A DNA stretch of 64,000 nucleotides from Phytopythium helicoides (taxonomy: Eukaryota > Oomycota > Peronosporomycetes > Pythiales > Pythiaceae), in NCBI GenBank assembly GCA_024867545.1, contig JANFNE010000020.1:558001-622000 (forward strand), in the 5' to 3' direction. The notes below the pieces were generated by a model that made no database searches, had not been told where the DNA came from, and saw nothing but the letters and a program-made list of their open reading frames with translations. Both the position numbers and the translations under genes were made by a program. This document shows positions 34,501 through 45,384 of the stretch, in pieces (positions within the stretch are counted from its first letter, which is position 1; every line of letters begins with the position of its first letter).

Positions 34501-37050
34501 GTCAGTAGCGACACGTCTGGGTCTCCTTTGTCAGCAATAGAAGCAACGGCACTTGCCGAAAGTGATCATGCTAACTTTGTCCGATTCATGAAACGGTATG
34601 TGGTTACTTCAGCATTTCAAGATGGCAAGTATCGCAAAATACTAGAAGAATCGTGCAGCCAGAGAATTCTTTGGGCTGTGAATATTCTACGGAGGTTTGC
34701 CGCACGCATCGAGTCGCGAAAGAAGCATAACCACTTCATGGTAATCTACGGCGAGCGCCAAGTTATCAAAAAGATGAATCAGAGTGCGACCAAAATTCAA
34801 AAATGCTTTTGTCGCCACAAATTCCGTCGGGAGCTGAAGGGTATGCTCGCCTCCATGTTCATCGAATTCATTGATTTCAAGGGTCGATCAGTTAGATTTA
34901 CCCATATTACCACGCGCAAAAGTGTAGAGAAGCGCCCGAGTTTCCTGAAAGGCGTGTCGTGCAAAAAAACAATACCAATTCCATACCCAGGAGAAGAATT
35001 TCGAGCCTTTTGCGAACGGCATGAAGACAGCACCATACCAGCCAAGGTGCCAGCTCAAGTGTACTGCGTCGAGTGTGAGGATACTATGTGCCACGTGTGC
35101 TTTGACCGAGACCACAGCAAACGGCTTGCACTGCAGCAGCATACAACTGTTCGAATCCAAACGTGTGTACACTGCGAAGTAGAAACAGCTTCACGAGAAT
35201 GCCTCGTTTGCGGGAACGGCAAAGTGCCGTATTGTGACTGCTGTTTTCCACATGTGCATGTGCAATCACTTAAGGTGCAATCTCGTGACAATGATCGATC
35301 ACCACAAGTTGACAAATCTAAAGATGATTTGGATACTGATCCGCTTGCAACATTATCGACACTTCACCGGTACCGTGCTCTTGTCGTGATGTGTGTTGAA
35401 TGCTCATCACGAGTGGCGCAATGGAAGTGCACAGTTTGCTCGGATGTGTACTGCAAGCGATGCCTTATCACTTTCCATGCGAAGGGCATGCGGCAGTACC
35501 ACGAGTTTTACCGCCTGAGCTACTTCTCGGTACTCCGCGATCAGGCAGAAGAGAAGCGTCTCGCAGATTTAGAGAAGCAACGCGAGAAGAAGAGGCGAGA
35601 AATTGCGGAGGAAGAGAACCGCCGAGCAGCCGAGCTCGCAAAACAGCATGCAAGCGCAACTCTTATTCAAGCATTGGTGCGCTCGTTCCTGGCCCGAAAA
35701 CACGGCAAAGAATACATGCGACTTGTTCGACAAACACAAGTTGCTCGTGCCCAGCGACTAAAAGATGACAAGGTACGCGCCAGTGTTCTTTACAAGGTAC
35801 GATCAGCGTTTGGATTGGCACCCTCGCTGCGATCAGACACGAAGCAGGAAGTTGCAGCTCGACAGCAACGGCTTTCAGCAATCAAACGTGCGCTGGTGCT
35901 TGAGCACCTACTACAAGCTAATCGAACGAAGGGTCCAGAATCTCAGCGGCGAAAGCGGTGGACCAAGCGGGAACGAGCACGAGCTCAACAAGCTGCAAGA
36001 ACGTGGTGTGCTTACGACGGCAAGGTGCGCATCTGCAAGGGCGAATGGAGACACCAGATTGCGACTATTGTGTCAACCCAGAACCTGATACTCTCAGGAC
36101 GAGTTCTCGTGTTTATCCCTGAAGCAAAACGCACGGTTGTCATCAATTGGGAGTGGCTAGAGCCTTTTGACGACGACGAGATGCTACGGCAGCCGTATGT
36201 GCCGCCCCAAAAAGTGCTCATGGATTTGTCGCAAGATTTCCAAGCTAGACTTGCGCGGGTGCTAGAGCGTACACGACGACTTGCTCGCCTGATGTACTTG
36301 CAAACAATTGAGTTCAATGACGTCGTGCAGTATGCCTGGGTAGTCGAATACAACAAGCACGAGCAGAAGCCCGAGTACTGGAATGTTGTGCTTAACAAGC
36401 GCACTTTCAGTGTCCCGAAGGCGATGCAATTGATTGAGCGCATGGAGCCGGAGGAACGAGAGAAAGTGGACGAACGGGTCGCGCTGGCAAAGCGAAAGCT
36501 GGAGGCGCTGCTGCATCCTTTCCAACCGCGTGACAAGCCCAAGGTTGCGCGAAGGCGGGATGCGATCGTTCAAGTTTCGTTGCGACCTCGAAGCCGAGAG
36601 GGCGACTCAGAGGATGATTCCAAAATGCTGGAGCTGCGCGAGTCCATGCAGGCAATGGACCACGCGCGGTTCTGGCACGATAGCGTGGAGACCTGCGACA
36701 AGCTCACCGCGACAACTCGCTGCGCCGCCGAGAAGTTCGCAGCCGCAAGCGCCAAGCCTCCCCACTCTAGCAAACTGTGCTGGGTGCTGGCTCGGGTGTT
36801 CCAGTGGGCGGACCTCGCCGACGCCGACGGGTTCGAGCCGCTCGCCAAGAAGCTGTTCGCGCTCTCGCTCGAGCTGCAGCTGTTCGCGGTCGCCGAGTCG
36901 GCGCGCGCGCTGGAGGAGCACGACGGCGAGCTGAAGGAGGCCCGCCAGGCTCTGATCCAGCTGCTTCGGCTCAAGCAGGAGACGCTGGCGCTGCTGCTGA
37001 GCAAGCACGAGGAGGCGCAGGAAGCCGCGGCCGAGGCCGCCGCGCCATGA
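31552..37050 (+). CDS. Giant IQ-motif protein with p25-alpha/TPPP-like and B-box zinc modules
   Basis: 1,832 aa, uninterrupted. At least a dozen IQ (calmodulin-binding) motifs, for example ICIQSYTRGMIARRRR, KIQAFWRGCQTRKRLR and RIQSFWRGLLTRRRIRE, run from about residue 400 to 830. A segment resembling the p25-alpha/TPPP fold follows (DLIKRAWKRRGYDGVW, FARFLKQLPHTFI, AISFSRFNSAILMI). Then come Cys/His B-box-like modules (YCVECEDTMCHVCFDRDHSK; CVECSSRVAQWKCTVCSDVYCKRC), a coiled coil with another IQ, and a long C-terminal helix region. Such combinations suggest a calcium/calmodulin-regulated microtubule or flagellar scaffold; that is inference. Start ATG 31552 (MGDEQPFVQ) is preferred because the upstream extension lacks an ATG with similar composition. 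Confidence 0.8.
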   Translation: MGDEQPFVQLAAELGDCMAFEPRRWRRVLDKSAQVLGGSGKAGRRRPRSRSEADEDQVRLPRVEQYLGQPGIVEAILKEQLEAGEETGGRDTQRTNQSAGRSEQGDEMDADNQVLMIAPPTAVKLPVLSTISASTRKGMSRLPSPTREDIQQIEMLERIGDQEHNIQGMYRAIRRQNRIEERVNSVKHTDPRALNRASPLGAPKGLQNVVGPGRSIRIHSAKRNRALPQKAFSTLISSTTTAESVTHSVIGSEALVKDSSQADLEFGSYVHSNQTHSVGEIKSEVHDGHATKLHQQDQYRRLKNQHERSLHSTHVVEEQVEKTIAEVRRWIPLDVIYKFGLGKFASPAHQRATELIFRVGVHMQHGLLSSALSQWKKWLFETIKEEQNSCSVRLQCWWRSIYAYIELKKRRHIRQHIQQRQLLLLQQLASKEHIASRRITRFLRHCCHRRHLKRIKQEDRAAITIQKFWKKLSEEWLALRRELRRRQRIQAAICIQSYTRGMIARRRRRLLVKIKHVSDQYLAHRAAQIQRSIAMDKLGAVITIQRGVREWINRRILALRRRRAVFEKEKRVIVKLQSTFRAHQARQFVSKYRHSVAKAVVSIQCWWRCVCARAVYREKRALQQLKRQRIRDAIKNKRQSGFPNVQAVRQKWTKLAAGMEPSTTLKDGSRYSATEMRATSKIQAFWRGCQTRKRLRYQKAREMEMTRRAHRRRLHKAATCIQKRIRGIQGRALAWCLMEHFCAQRIQSFWRGLLTRRRIRETQCAIRAVIRLQARWRTRRSKERQRIQTRAVLAIQRVMRRFLGKRWLYTMVRRRQFLGEELEMGKRLMESTKDRTKTELLLQSFVYKKMVVPEVKEFTDGVEEFHEESRNTTVDRSLYHVDLIKRAWKRRGYDGVWHEVYRNVSGGKLEIDNSHFARFLKQLPHTFIHKTQFPVQKADLCFAKMKEPKAKAISFSRFNSAILMILREKFAPPADEKQQSKSNVSSDTSGSPLSAIEATALAESDHANFVRFMKRYVVTSAFQDGKYRKILEESCSQRILWAVNILRRFAARIESRKKHNHFMVIYGERQVIKKMNQSATKIQKCFCRHKFRRELKGMLASMFIEFIDFKGRSVRFTHITTRKSVEKRPSFLKGVSCKKTIPIPYPGEEFRAFCERHEDSTIPAKVPAQVYCVECEDTMCHVCFDRDHSKRLALQQHTTVRIQTCVHCEVETASRECLVCGNGKVPYCDCCFPHVHVQSLKVQSRDNDRSPQVDKSKDDLDTDPLATLSTLHRYRALVVMCVECSSRVAQWKCTVCSDVYCKRCLITFHAKGMRQYHEFYRLSYFSVLRDQAEEKRLADLEKQREKKRREIAEEENRRAAELAKQHASATLIQALVRSFLARKHGKEYMRLVRQTQVARAQRLKDDKVRASVLYKVRSAFGLAPSLRSDTKQEVAARQQRLSAIKRALVLEHLLQANRTKGPESQRRKRWTKRERARAQQAARTWCAYDGKVRICKGEWRHQIATIVSTQNLILSGRVLVFIPEAKRTVVINWEWLEPFDDDEMLRQPYVPPQKVLMDLSQDFQARLARVLERTRRLARLMYLQTIEFNDVVQYAWVVEYNKHEQKPEYWNVVLNKRTFSVPKAMQLIERMEPEEREKVDERVALAKRKLEALLHPFQPRDKPKVARRRDAIVQVSLRPRSREGDSEDDSKMLELRESMQAMDHARFWHDSVETCDKLTATTRCAAEKFAAASAKPPHSSKLCWVLARVFQWADLADADGFEPLAKKLFALSLELQLFAVAESARALEEHDGELKEARQALIQLLRLKQETLALLLSKHEEAQEAAAEAAAP

Positions 37051-37293
37051 CAGGCATGAAGATGGCTACACCCATGGCTACACTTGTGTTTTCATCCAAT
37101 TGGCAAGTCCGGTCCGGCCCGGTCCATTGGACCGCGCTGGACCGCGGCGGTCGGTTGATTGTCGCGCGAATGTCGCGCGAGGCGGCTGGGGCGCTCGGGG
37201 CCAGCCAACCAGTCTTTCCAGCCTGGCGGGCGTCGGTGGCGGCCGCGGAACGCAATCGGGAAGTTAGAAGCTAGCGAACGGCAGTAGGAAACG
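37051..37293 (+). promoter_or_regulatory. RPL35 promoter with CCAAT box and GGTCCATTGGACC palindrome
   Basis: The 243-bp gap holds CATCCAATTGG at about 37093 and a perfect 13-bp palindrome GGTCCATTGGACC at 37121-37133, centred on an ATTGG. Strong ribosomal-protein promoters often use such sites; binding here is inferred. Confidence 0.35.
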
Positions 37294-37837
37294 ATGGGTA
37301 AGTGACGTTTATAGGCCCGCGACGGCGAGGGGAGGGGAGGCGCGCGCGACTAGCGAGCAGGCGCAGGAGCAGAAGCGGGCGGCGCTCCCCTCGGCGGCGG
37401 CGCGCGAGCACGAGGAGCGCGAGCACGAGGAGCGCGGGGGGCTGACGGTCGTCGTGGTGTGCTGAGCAGTTCAGATCAAGGCCCACGAGCTCCGCAGCAA
37501 GACCAAGACGGAGCTGCTCCGCCAGCTTGACGACCTGCAGCAGGAGCTGGCCCAGCTGCGCGTGGCCAAGGTCATCGGCGGCGCCGCCTCCAAGCTGAGC
37601 AAGATCGGCGTCGTGCGCAAGCAGATCGCCCGCGTGCTCACGGTGTACAACCAGAACCAGAAGGCCAAGCTCCGCGCCGCCCTCGGATCCAAGAAGTACG
37701 TGCCGCTCGACCTGCGCCGCAAGAAGACGCGCGCTATCCGCCGCCAGCTCACGCCGCACGAGAAGTCGCTCAAGACGCTCAAGCAGCAGAAGAAGGAGGC
37801 CTACTTCCCCAAGCGCCGTTTCGCCCTCAAGGCCTAA
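37294..37837 (+). CDS. RPL35: 60S ribosomal protein L35 (uL29), intron after codon 1
   Basis: Large-subunit ribosomal protein near the polypeptide exit. Exon 1 is only ATGG (37294-37297); exon 2 runs 37470-37837, giving M-V-Q-I-K-A-H and 123 aa, the same length as human RPL35. Conserved core: [53 protein letters not shown]. The 172-nt intron right after the start codon is typical of ribosomal protein genes and longer than others in the window. Frame intact. Confidence 0.95.
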
Positions 37838-38040
37838 GTGCTTCGAGCAGATCGACATGGGGCAGCCGACGTGGTCGGTCCTACCTTCTAACTTGAAAAG
37901 CTCGTCGACGGAGGCGTGGTCGTCAGGTCCGCCGCTGTTTTCACCTTCCTCCTATCCCGGGTCTTGCGTTCACCTCGTACGTTTACTCACCCCCTTGTCA
38001 GCGTGTCATCAGCTTTGCCTGTCAGTTGGGTGTCTATTTA

Positions 38041-39962
38041 CTACTCGTCGTCCTCGTCCTGCGAGTCGCCGACTACCTCGAAGGGTCCGCGTCGAGCCCA
38101 ATCAGAATTTGCAGCGCTGCTACTGTCGTCGCCTTCCCCACCACTCCCGTCGTCGCTCATCGGCGCCGTCGGCGCATTTAGCAGCCGCTCTTGTGTTGAG
38201 CTCGTGCTTTGCTGAGTGCTGCGCAGCGTCGATCGTGTCTCTACTGACGGAAGTGCTGCGAGCGCCACGTCGTCGTCTAGCGACAAGAAAGCGAGATGAG
38301 CTTCCGATTGATGGCGCTCGTATCCGTGTTCGGTGATAGCTTCAACACCAGAGCCCTACAGTAAAAGCAGTGTAGCGATGTGAGTAGTGTCAGCAGAAGC
38401 GCGAATCTAATTGACACCAGTAGCAGCACACCGAAATCGTGTAGGGCTGGATAATGTTGGCAGCGCACGGACTCTTGACGATTACCATGGCTCGGTAATC
38501 TGCATGACGCTCCATCACCACCTACAAGTGTTCAACGAGTCAGAGGTCGAGTCAAGTAGACATACGCTGCGTAGAAGTTGCAGCGTGCCCGTGTGGTAAC
38601 GCAGTGTGTCCACGTTTCGTTTAGAAGCGGCCGAGTGAACAAGCCAGCTGAGGTAGAAATGGATCAGCAAAACGGAGTTATACCCCAGAAATTTTTGAAA
38701 TGCAACTTACTTGGGCTGTTCTCAGTCACGGCGCGGTTTGTGACGACCACAAATGCTTCGTGCGTATCCGAAAGGAGCCTGGATAATGCATTAAGGTGAT
38801 ATGGTATGTGAATTCAGCCACGGTCCCGCGGTTCCTACCGAAGATCGCGGGTCACTCGCAGCATCAGATGCTCACGTTCGGCTTGGGGCAGATCATTCGC
38901 CTTACAAAACCAAAGAAGTCAGCGAAAAAAAAAAAAGGATAGAAGCAGCCAACGACCAACTCCCTATCACCTTCAGGAAAAGTGTGGTGACCGAGTCAAT
39001 GATAAGCAGCCGCACGTGCAGCTTCTGCATGACTTGCTCCGTTCGCTTTAGCCTGAGGGTGCTTTATGTGAGCAACAAGTGTAAGCACCTCCATATCTCA
39101 ACAAGTCAACGTACTGCGTGATGAAATCCGCCAAATTCGTCGCCTGAACAACTCGGACGCGCCTGCAGATTTCAGCTGCCGCGTCTTCATGGCCCTCAAT
39201 GGACACTCCAACCGCTGCATCCGCATCTTGCCCCAGGCGTTTGCGTGCAATCTGCAGCAGTCTGACATGCGCATCGATCAGGTGACTGAATCTATTCGCT
39301 CATTTCGGATCGCTGAAAATCAAAACCAACCTCTTTGCGCTAAAGCACCGCTCCGTGTCGATGAACACGATGCTCTCACCCGGGTATTCGAGTGCGCAGC
39401 GCACCGCGAGCGTCATTACCAGTTGGCTCTTGCCCATACCTGGGATGCCCGCAAACTACCTCACAGCCACCACACGTTATCCACCGCAGCTCTCACTCAG
39501 CATTATCCACATCCCGCCACCTCTGTGATGCCACCAGCACGCAGCCCGCCGTGCAGCGCGCGGTCGATCTCTGGCAGCCCCGAGCGCAGGAACAGCGGCC
39601 GGTTGGCGCTCTGCACGAACATGTCGAGCGCCTGCGTCGCCCACCACCACATCTCAGCGCCTCCCAACACCAATAATCCCAATATCCCGCCGCACCGATC
39701 GCCTGGACGGGGCCAACCGCGCCGACAGTTTCTCCAGCAGCTCCTGCGGCCCCAACACCAACGTCAGCGCCGCGCTCTTCGCAGCCAATTGCGAAGCCCA
39801 CAGACCGCCGCAGGAGCGCGCCGACAGGTCCGCAGCCAGCGCGACGTCGCCCAGCGGCAGACGCAGCAGCTGCCGAGCGCTCTGCAGGCCCCGCGCGCGC
39901 AGCAGGTCGGCGCGCGCGGCGTCCGCCAGCGGCGGCTCTCGCATTAGCGCGCGGCCGAGCAT
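38041..39962 (-). CDS. RAD51B: RAD51B-like RecA-family recombination protein, about ten exons
   Basis: RAD51 paralogue acting in homologous recombination. First exons by frame: 39962-39696, 39631-39521, 39455-39331, then from 39286. Features: N-terminal HhH-like helices (LLRARGLQSARQLLRL), EIDRALHGGLRAGGITE, Walker A FAGIPGMGKSQLVMTLA, SIVFIDTERCFSAK, Walker B LHVRLLIIDSVTTLF, AEREHLMLRVTRDLR, HEAFVVVTNRAVTEN, TRATLQLLRS and MVIVKSPCAANIIQPYTI. ALHGG plus the KSPxAxxxxxYTI ending points to RAD51B among the paralogues. The last exon (about 38356-38041) adds an acidic Ser/Asp-rich tail. Exon joins after exon 4 are approximate and one may include an indel. Confidence 0.8.
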
Positions 39963-40310
39963 GTTGCTGCTGTATTGGCTGCTGCCACCGGTCGTAGAAG
40001 GGGAGTGGCACTACTCGTACCACAGACCGCATTGACGATTTTGGCTGCTTGTGATTGGTTTGTTCAGCAAATGATATCCGCCAATCATATATCATTGTTT
40101 AGAAGCTATTGGCGCTGAAGGGTGGCAATTCTGAACAGTTCAAAAAATCAGATCAGCTGTTTTTACCTATATAAAACACAAGTCAACCTCTCCGCTACTA
40201 ACCGCTTTCACCGCTTCTGGCGCAGCTGACCCGCATCATGGCGTCCTGCCCGCATGGCGCCGCGCTCTCCCTCGCCCGCCGCTCATTTCCTGCTCTGACG
40301 CCTGCGAACC
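39963..40310. promoter_or_regulatory. Divergent promoter region between RAD51B and bestrophin
   Basis: 348 bp. GATTGGTTTG (about 40053) and GCCAATCATA (about 40080) are opposing CCAAT boxes. CCTATATAAAAC near 40166 is TATA-like and lies about 145 bp before the bestrophin ATG. Roles inferred. Confidence 0.4.
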
Positions 40311-41764
40311 ATGATCTACTACGACACGAGCCGCCTCTGGCAAGGTGCTGCTGCGCTGGCACGGCTCGGCGCTCAATGGGCAGGCGCCGGTGCGCGCGCT
40401 GCTCATGGCGCTCGTGGCGCTGCTCGTTGCGGTCATCAACGAGTTCCGGCCCTTCGTGGTCGCCACGACGCTCTCCACGGCATTCGTGGACACGCTGACG
40501 GTCTTCAACACCTTTTCTCGGGCTCATCATCTCCTTCCGGCTCAACTCGGCCTTCTCCCAGTGGCGCGGCGGCGTGCTGGCCATCGGCGCGCTGTCCGAG
40601 GCGGCCCGCGGTATCGTCTCCTCCGGCTGCGCGTACGTGAGCGCCACCATCAAGCAGGAGCAGATGAAGGAGATGCAGGGCGACTCGGACGACGCACCGA
40701 CGCCCAGGAAGCTGCACAGGTCCGCGTCCATCCCGAAAGAGCTACTCGAGAAGTGCGCGTTCTTCACCGACCTGCGCCGACTTGTTTTCCTCTACATTGC
40801 AATCGTGTTCCACGACTGCAGAGGAAGGGACGGCATTGACAAGCTCAAGGAGTCGGGCGTGCTCACGGACGCAGAATACGACGAGCTGTACGCGTGCGGA
40901 GCCGAGCACCCCAAGCAAGTCACGGCGTTGGACGAGTACGACCGCGAGTCATACCACGCGCTCGTGCGCCGCACGCCGCATAAGCTGCGTGCAACCATCA
41001 CGGAGTTGTGGCTCAAGCGGCTCATTGAGGTTGCGGCCCAGCGCGGACACCTCAACCCTCAGAGCGCCAACGCGCTGCAGCTCAAGGTCGCGCAGCTGCC
41101 GACGCTGTACACGACGGTGTTTAACATCGCCAACGTGCCGATCCCGTTCAACTACATGCAGTATCTGCAGCTGCTGCTCATCGCCTACATGATGCTCTAC
41201 ACGTTCGTCATCGTGCCGCGCTCGGGGCTGTACACGCCGCTGTGGGTCTTCTTGTGGGGTATCTTCCTTTTCACCGCCGACGAAGTCGCCATGGAAATCG
41301 AGTGCCCGTTCGGTCTCGACGCCAACGACATTGATCTCGAGGCGCGACTGCTGCAGATTGAGGAGGAGCTCACTGTGCTTGTGCGCAGTCAGTACTACTT
41401 CATGTCGGGCGGACTGAGGATCACCAAGCTGTCAGGCAGTGTGGAGGTGGACAAGGACATTCCTGACACACCTGGGTCCTGGAGCGGGTTGAAAATGCCT
41501 TCCTCGTCATCGCCCCATACATCATCCAGCTCCAGCAAGAAGACCAAGAGTACTACGAGCCGTAGCAGCAGCGCAGCTGGCAGCTCGAAGCGCCACGCGC
41601 CGCCTGTAAAGGAGTCGTTCTCGTTCCACCAGGGCCGCCTGTCGCCCGCCCACGCACCCGAGCAGCGCGACTCGCTCCCTGAGATCAACGAGTTCACCAA
41701 CCTCATTCGAGACAGCGTCAAGAGCGACGGCTCCACCTACAAGAGCACCGCCGACGCCGTCTGA
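40311..41764 (+). CDS. Bestrophin-family (UPF0187) anion channel
   Basis: About 480 aa membrane chloride/anion channel. Start MIYYDTSRLW resembles the bestrophin opening MIxYxxxxxW. Transmembrane segments are visible (LLMALVALLVAVINEF; YLQLLLIAYMMLYTFVIV; LWVFLWGIFLFTADEVAMEI). Family motifs: RLNSAFSQWRGG, NVPIPFNYMQYLQLLL, and the acidic ECPFGLDANDIDLE that forms the calcium-clasp region in animal bestrophins. The C-terminus is Ser-rich. Two extra bases break the frame, near 40340 (LW|KVLLRW) and in a T run near 40514 (NTF|LGLII). Confidence 0.88.
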
Positions 41765-41974
41765 TGTGTGCTCACACGTCACAGCACAAGTTGAAGTCGA
41801 TCTGCTTGCCCTCTGATTGGTCTGCATATCCAAAACGTTGCGTTTTCATTGGTTTAAAAAATGACCTCATCCTCTACCGTATAGTCCAAATCCACCTTCG
41901 ACACATAGTCAATTCGCCTTGATGTACAATAGTTTTGTGGCTTACAGAGCTTCTTGCTCGTGGCAGAATCCTTC

Positions 41975-43588
41975 ATGGACATCACTCGAGCTCTAGCGAC
42001 GCTGGCGCTGCTCATGGCGGCCGCTGTGGGGCTCAGGAGCGCGCGGGCGACGCGCGTGAGCCTCTTGACGGACGTGGAGGGCAACTGGCCGTTCGTGCGG
42101 CGCGTGGCGCGCCATTCCGAGTGCCTGTGGCTGCGGGGCGACGACCTGGAGCTGCGCGACGACTGCGTGCTCGTGTTTGGCGGCGATGCGGGCGACAAGG
42201 GCGGCGAGACGCTCAAGTGCGTGGCCTACGAGGCTTGGAGCTGTAGTAGGAAGGTGTGGCTGAGGCTCGCGACGGCTGCAGGTGCTACGAGCAGCTGGTG
42301 CGGCTCAAGCGCAAGTACCCGGACCGCGTGGTGCTGCTGGTGGGCAACCGCGACGCCAACAAGATGCGGCTCACGTCCGAGCTGCACGATGAGCAGCTGC
42401 CACTGAGTTCGACCGTGGCAGGTATGGGGAGCTTGGCTGGACTTGGTTGCGGATGGAAGTCCCTGGCGCTGACGTGGTGATGAAGAGATTCGAGACGGAC
42501 CGGTGTGGGTTCCCAAGGACAAGCGAGTCACGATCCGCGACTTCCTCGCCCAGCAACTCGACGGTGACGTGGCAGGGTCAACTTGCAAGGCGGGAAGTGG
42601 TGAAGGCAAGGCTGATGAAGAACTTGAGCCGGTGAACACCAAGGTGAATCGTCTCAAGTGGATGTTGGAGCACACGATGGGTTCCCAAGACGACTTCGAA
42701 CGGCGCCGACGGGAGCTGAAAGAGAGACAAAACAGTGGTGGTGTGGCTCAAGAAGTCAGTGATGACGTCGTTGTCGCCTCTTATATGAGCAGTGTTGAGG
42801 ATGGGGGTGTTATCCGCGAGTACCTCCGCCTCGGGGCACTCGCATTTGTTGCTCATCGGACATTGTTCGTCCATGGGGGTATCATGAGTGGAGCAAAACC
42901 GGATGCTGACCCTGTTATTTCGCTTGGGAAAGTGCCCGATGAATCTGAGAAAACGTACGACTCAGTTGAAGAGTGGGTTGACAAGCTCAACGCGTGGTAT
43001 CGCCGTGAAGTGGAGGCGTGGATCCAGCAGCCGACGTGGAGCGTACGAGAAGACGGACAAGACACTCGAGGAGGCAATGAGCTGCTAAAATACGTGCTAC
43101 CCGACTATCCGGCAAGTGTCGTCATGGGTCGCCACTTGTTGCCATCAGGAATGCCAGCACTTCTTCCTCCTCACGTCGTGGATAACCTGGTTTCCAACTC
43201 CATCGACCGTGTGATTGTGGGTCATACGCCACACGGCAACTGCCCTACCGTTATCAATCACGATGCCGGCGATAAAAAGCTCCAGGTGTTCATGTGCGAC
43301 ACCAGTTACAGTGATGCAAAAGCTGAAGACAACCGTGGCGAGGCTGCGTCGGATGTTGTGCTGGAGCCGGATGGGACTGTCCGTGTCCGAGGAGTGCTCG
43401 AGGATGGACGCTCAATCGCGTACGATTCGCACGACGCGATCATTGGTCGGTCACTCACCGATGGTATGCAAGTCAAGGCCAAGCTCGCAGACTCTGAGCG
43501 AGATGAGTACCTTGTGTACTCCGTGAAGAACGCGTACCAGTACTCGTACGCCTACCGCGCTGCCGAAGACCTTCAGTTCGCAGAGTAA
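41975..43588 (+). CDS. Calcineurin-like metallophosphatase, secreted or membrane-anchored
   Basis: Exons 41975-42216, 42282-42421 and 42495-43588 (introns 65 and 73 nt) join in frame to about 491 aa. N-terminal hydrophobic segment MDITRALATLALLMAAAVGL may be a signal anchor. Metal-binding motifs are those of PPP-like phosphoesterases: LLTDVEGN (usually DxH or DxE), FGGDAGDKG, LLVGNRDANK (GNxD), FVHGGIM and VIVGHTPHGN. GNRD in place of GNH(D/E) marks a divergent group. Similar oomycete and protist proteins are uncharacterised, so the substrate is unknown. Start ATG 41975. Confidence 0.8.
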
Positions 43589-43678
43589 GCACGCCCATGC
43601 TGAGCGTTCTAAGAATACAGACTCTCGACCAAAGCAGGAAAACTCGCTGGCAAGGTGTAATTGCTGAAGCACCAGACT

Positions 43679-45196
43679 ATGACGCTGGACACCTTGACAC
43701 GAGCACATGCGGAGTCGAACCATGTTCGCTTGCAGAACTCGCTCACCCAAAGTTGCCACGAGTTCCGCGAGCAGTTCAAGAACGACACCTTACTATTTCG
43801 TTCGCTACCAAGTTCGACTGAACGACGCCCATCAACAGTAACCGAATCACATGCTGCGAAATCACCACGCCGAGAAGACCTTGACCTCGCGCGTGGTGAG
43901 CGCGTCCGTCAGTGTTGCAAGCGAGTTCGCGTCTGGAGAAGATTCGCAGCAAACCCGCTTCTTCAGTACAAGCAACAGCAGCTGGCGGCTTCAAAGCTAG
44001 GAAATGGCAAAAAGAGTGATCGGCGAATGCACACGACAATGCTCATGACGCTCATTGTGGATGTGTACGAGCAACTGCTCGCGGCGGAGATCGATAGCTC
44101 CAGCAATCGGTTAGCTTCTACGCAATCTCTTCCTATCGCAACAAGTAGCTATCATGAGAGCTTGCCTGAGTCCGTCGCACGATACGTTTCGCAGCGTGCC
44201 AGTAAACCGACGTATCGCCGGCGAGCAGCTCCATGGGGTCGTCGCTACTGTTCTCCATGCATCTTCGGCAGGACAACGCCGTGTCCATCTCTTCGGTGTG
44301 CTATGCGGCTTGCTGCCCAATCCGACGGTACCCGCACTCGGTAGCTCTGATGGCGACGCTCACGACACGTATGATACTGCAGGCACGATGTTCAATCCTC
44401 CTGAACGGGTCCAAATGTTTTTGCGTGTGCTGGCGTGCCTTCACCGCTGCAAACTCTCAACGACGCCAGGCAACGCGCAGCTGGTAGATGACTTTGCGTC
44501 CTCTTCTGCCATGGTGGATGTGGTGTTCCACCATGCCGGCATATCGCAGCATGCGGCTCAGAAAGTCGTTGCAGAGCTCTTTCGCGAAGACTTTTTACTG
44601 GAACCTGCGGTTTTGGCATGCGCCGAGCCGCGAACTGGGAGTAAACTACGATTGGCCGCCAGGTGCGAGCGAGGAGCTGCAGTCTCGCGCAGTGGCTCTA
44701 GCTGCCTCATCGCGTAACGCTCTACTTAATGCGTCGCGAAAGATCGACACAGATGCCTTCCTGGAGCTGCTCGTGTGTGCCTGGACGCAGCGTGCCCGCG
44801 AAGTCCATGCTATGCTGGACGCCGCGACGGACAAGGAGGAGCGCGACGGGATCTCCGCGTTGCTACGTCGAGAGCAAGAGCAGCTGTCTCGCTTCCAGCA
44901 CCGGCCAGTGACCGAGAAGGAGCGCGAGGTGTTCGCGCAGCTCGTCGAGGAGTTCTGGAACGCGCCGGTGCCCTGGTGCAGCGCGCGCATCCAGTCGCGC
45001 TGTGGCACAAGCAGCCGACCCCGACGTCCCACGCCGCCCACTCGACGAGATCCGCGAGCTGTACGCAGCCTACGTGTCAGCTCTGGACGCGCCGCAGCGT
45101 CCATGGGACTGGCAGAGCTGGCGCTGGGACGCCGACTGGGACTGGGGTGCCCTCCTCCTCTCCGACCACGTTGAAGCTGCCGGAATGAATGTGTAG
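43679..45196 (+). CDS. Unrecognised protein, three frame breaks
   Basis: Not recognised. Four consecutive frames (43679, about 44200, about 44630, about 44998) each continue in the next frame by removing one base, giving about 500 aa. Visible: an Arg/Lys-rich part ([16 protein letters not shown]), helical stretches ([30 protein letters not shown]), [65 protein letters not shown] and a Trp-rich end [15 protein letters not shown]. No transmembrane segment or signal peptide. The LFGVL-type helix with flanking [10 protein letters not shown] recalls a region in flagellar or IQ proteins, but I would not assign it. It lies 90 nt after the metallophosphatase. Confidence 0.55.
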
Positions 45197-45232
45197 CCAT
45201 GGCCAAATCGCTCTCCGATTCGCTAAAACCCG

Positions 45233-45250
45233 TCCACTTATCAATTTCAT
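45233..45250 (+). promoter_or_regulatory. Inr+FPR core promoter of fibrillarin
   Basis: TCCACTTATCAATTTCAT matches the oomycete Inr plus flanking region (TCAYTYYNCAWTTT) almost fully, 135-150 nt before the ATG. Transcription start inferred. Confidence 0.5.
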
Positions 45251-45384
45251 CCAATTATATCGCTCCATTCCCAGCAGCGCCTGCAACCAGTCAATACCCA
45301 ACTGCCGCGCCACTGCCACCCGCCGACCGCTCCACTTGCGCAGTCTCCTTCTCCCCCAAGCGCAGCCCCAGCTCTCCCTCTACG

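Noticed and set aside
37838..40000. Plus-strand frames such as 39189-39947 as genes
   Set aside because: They are antisense to spliced RAD51B exons bearing Walker A and B motifs.
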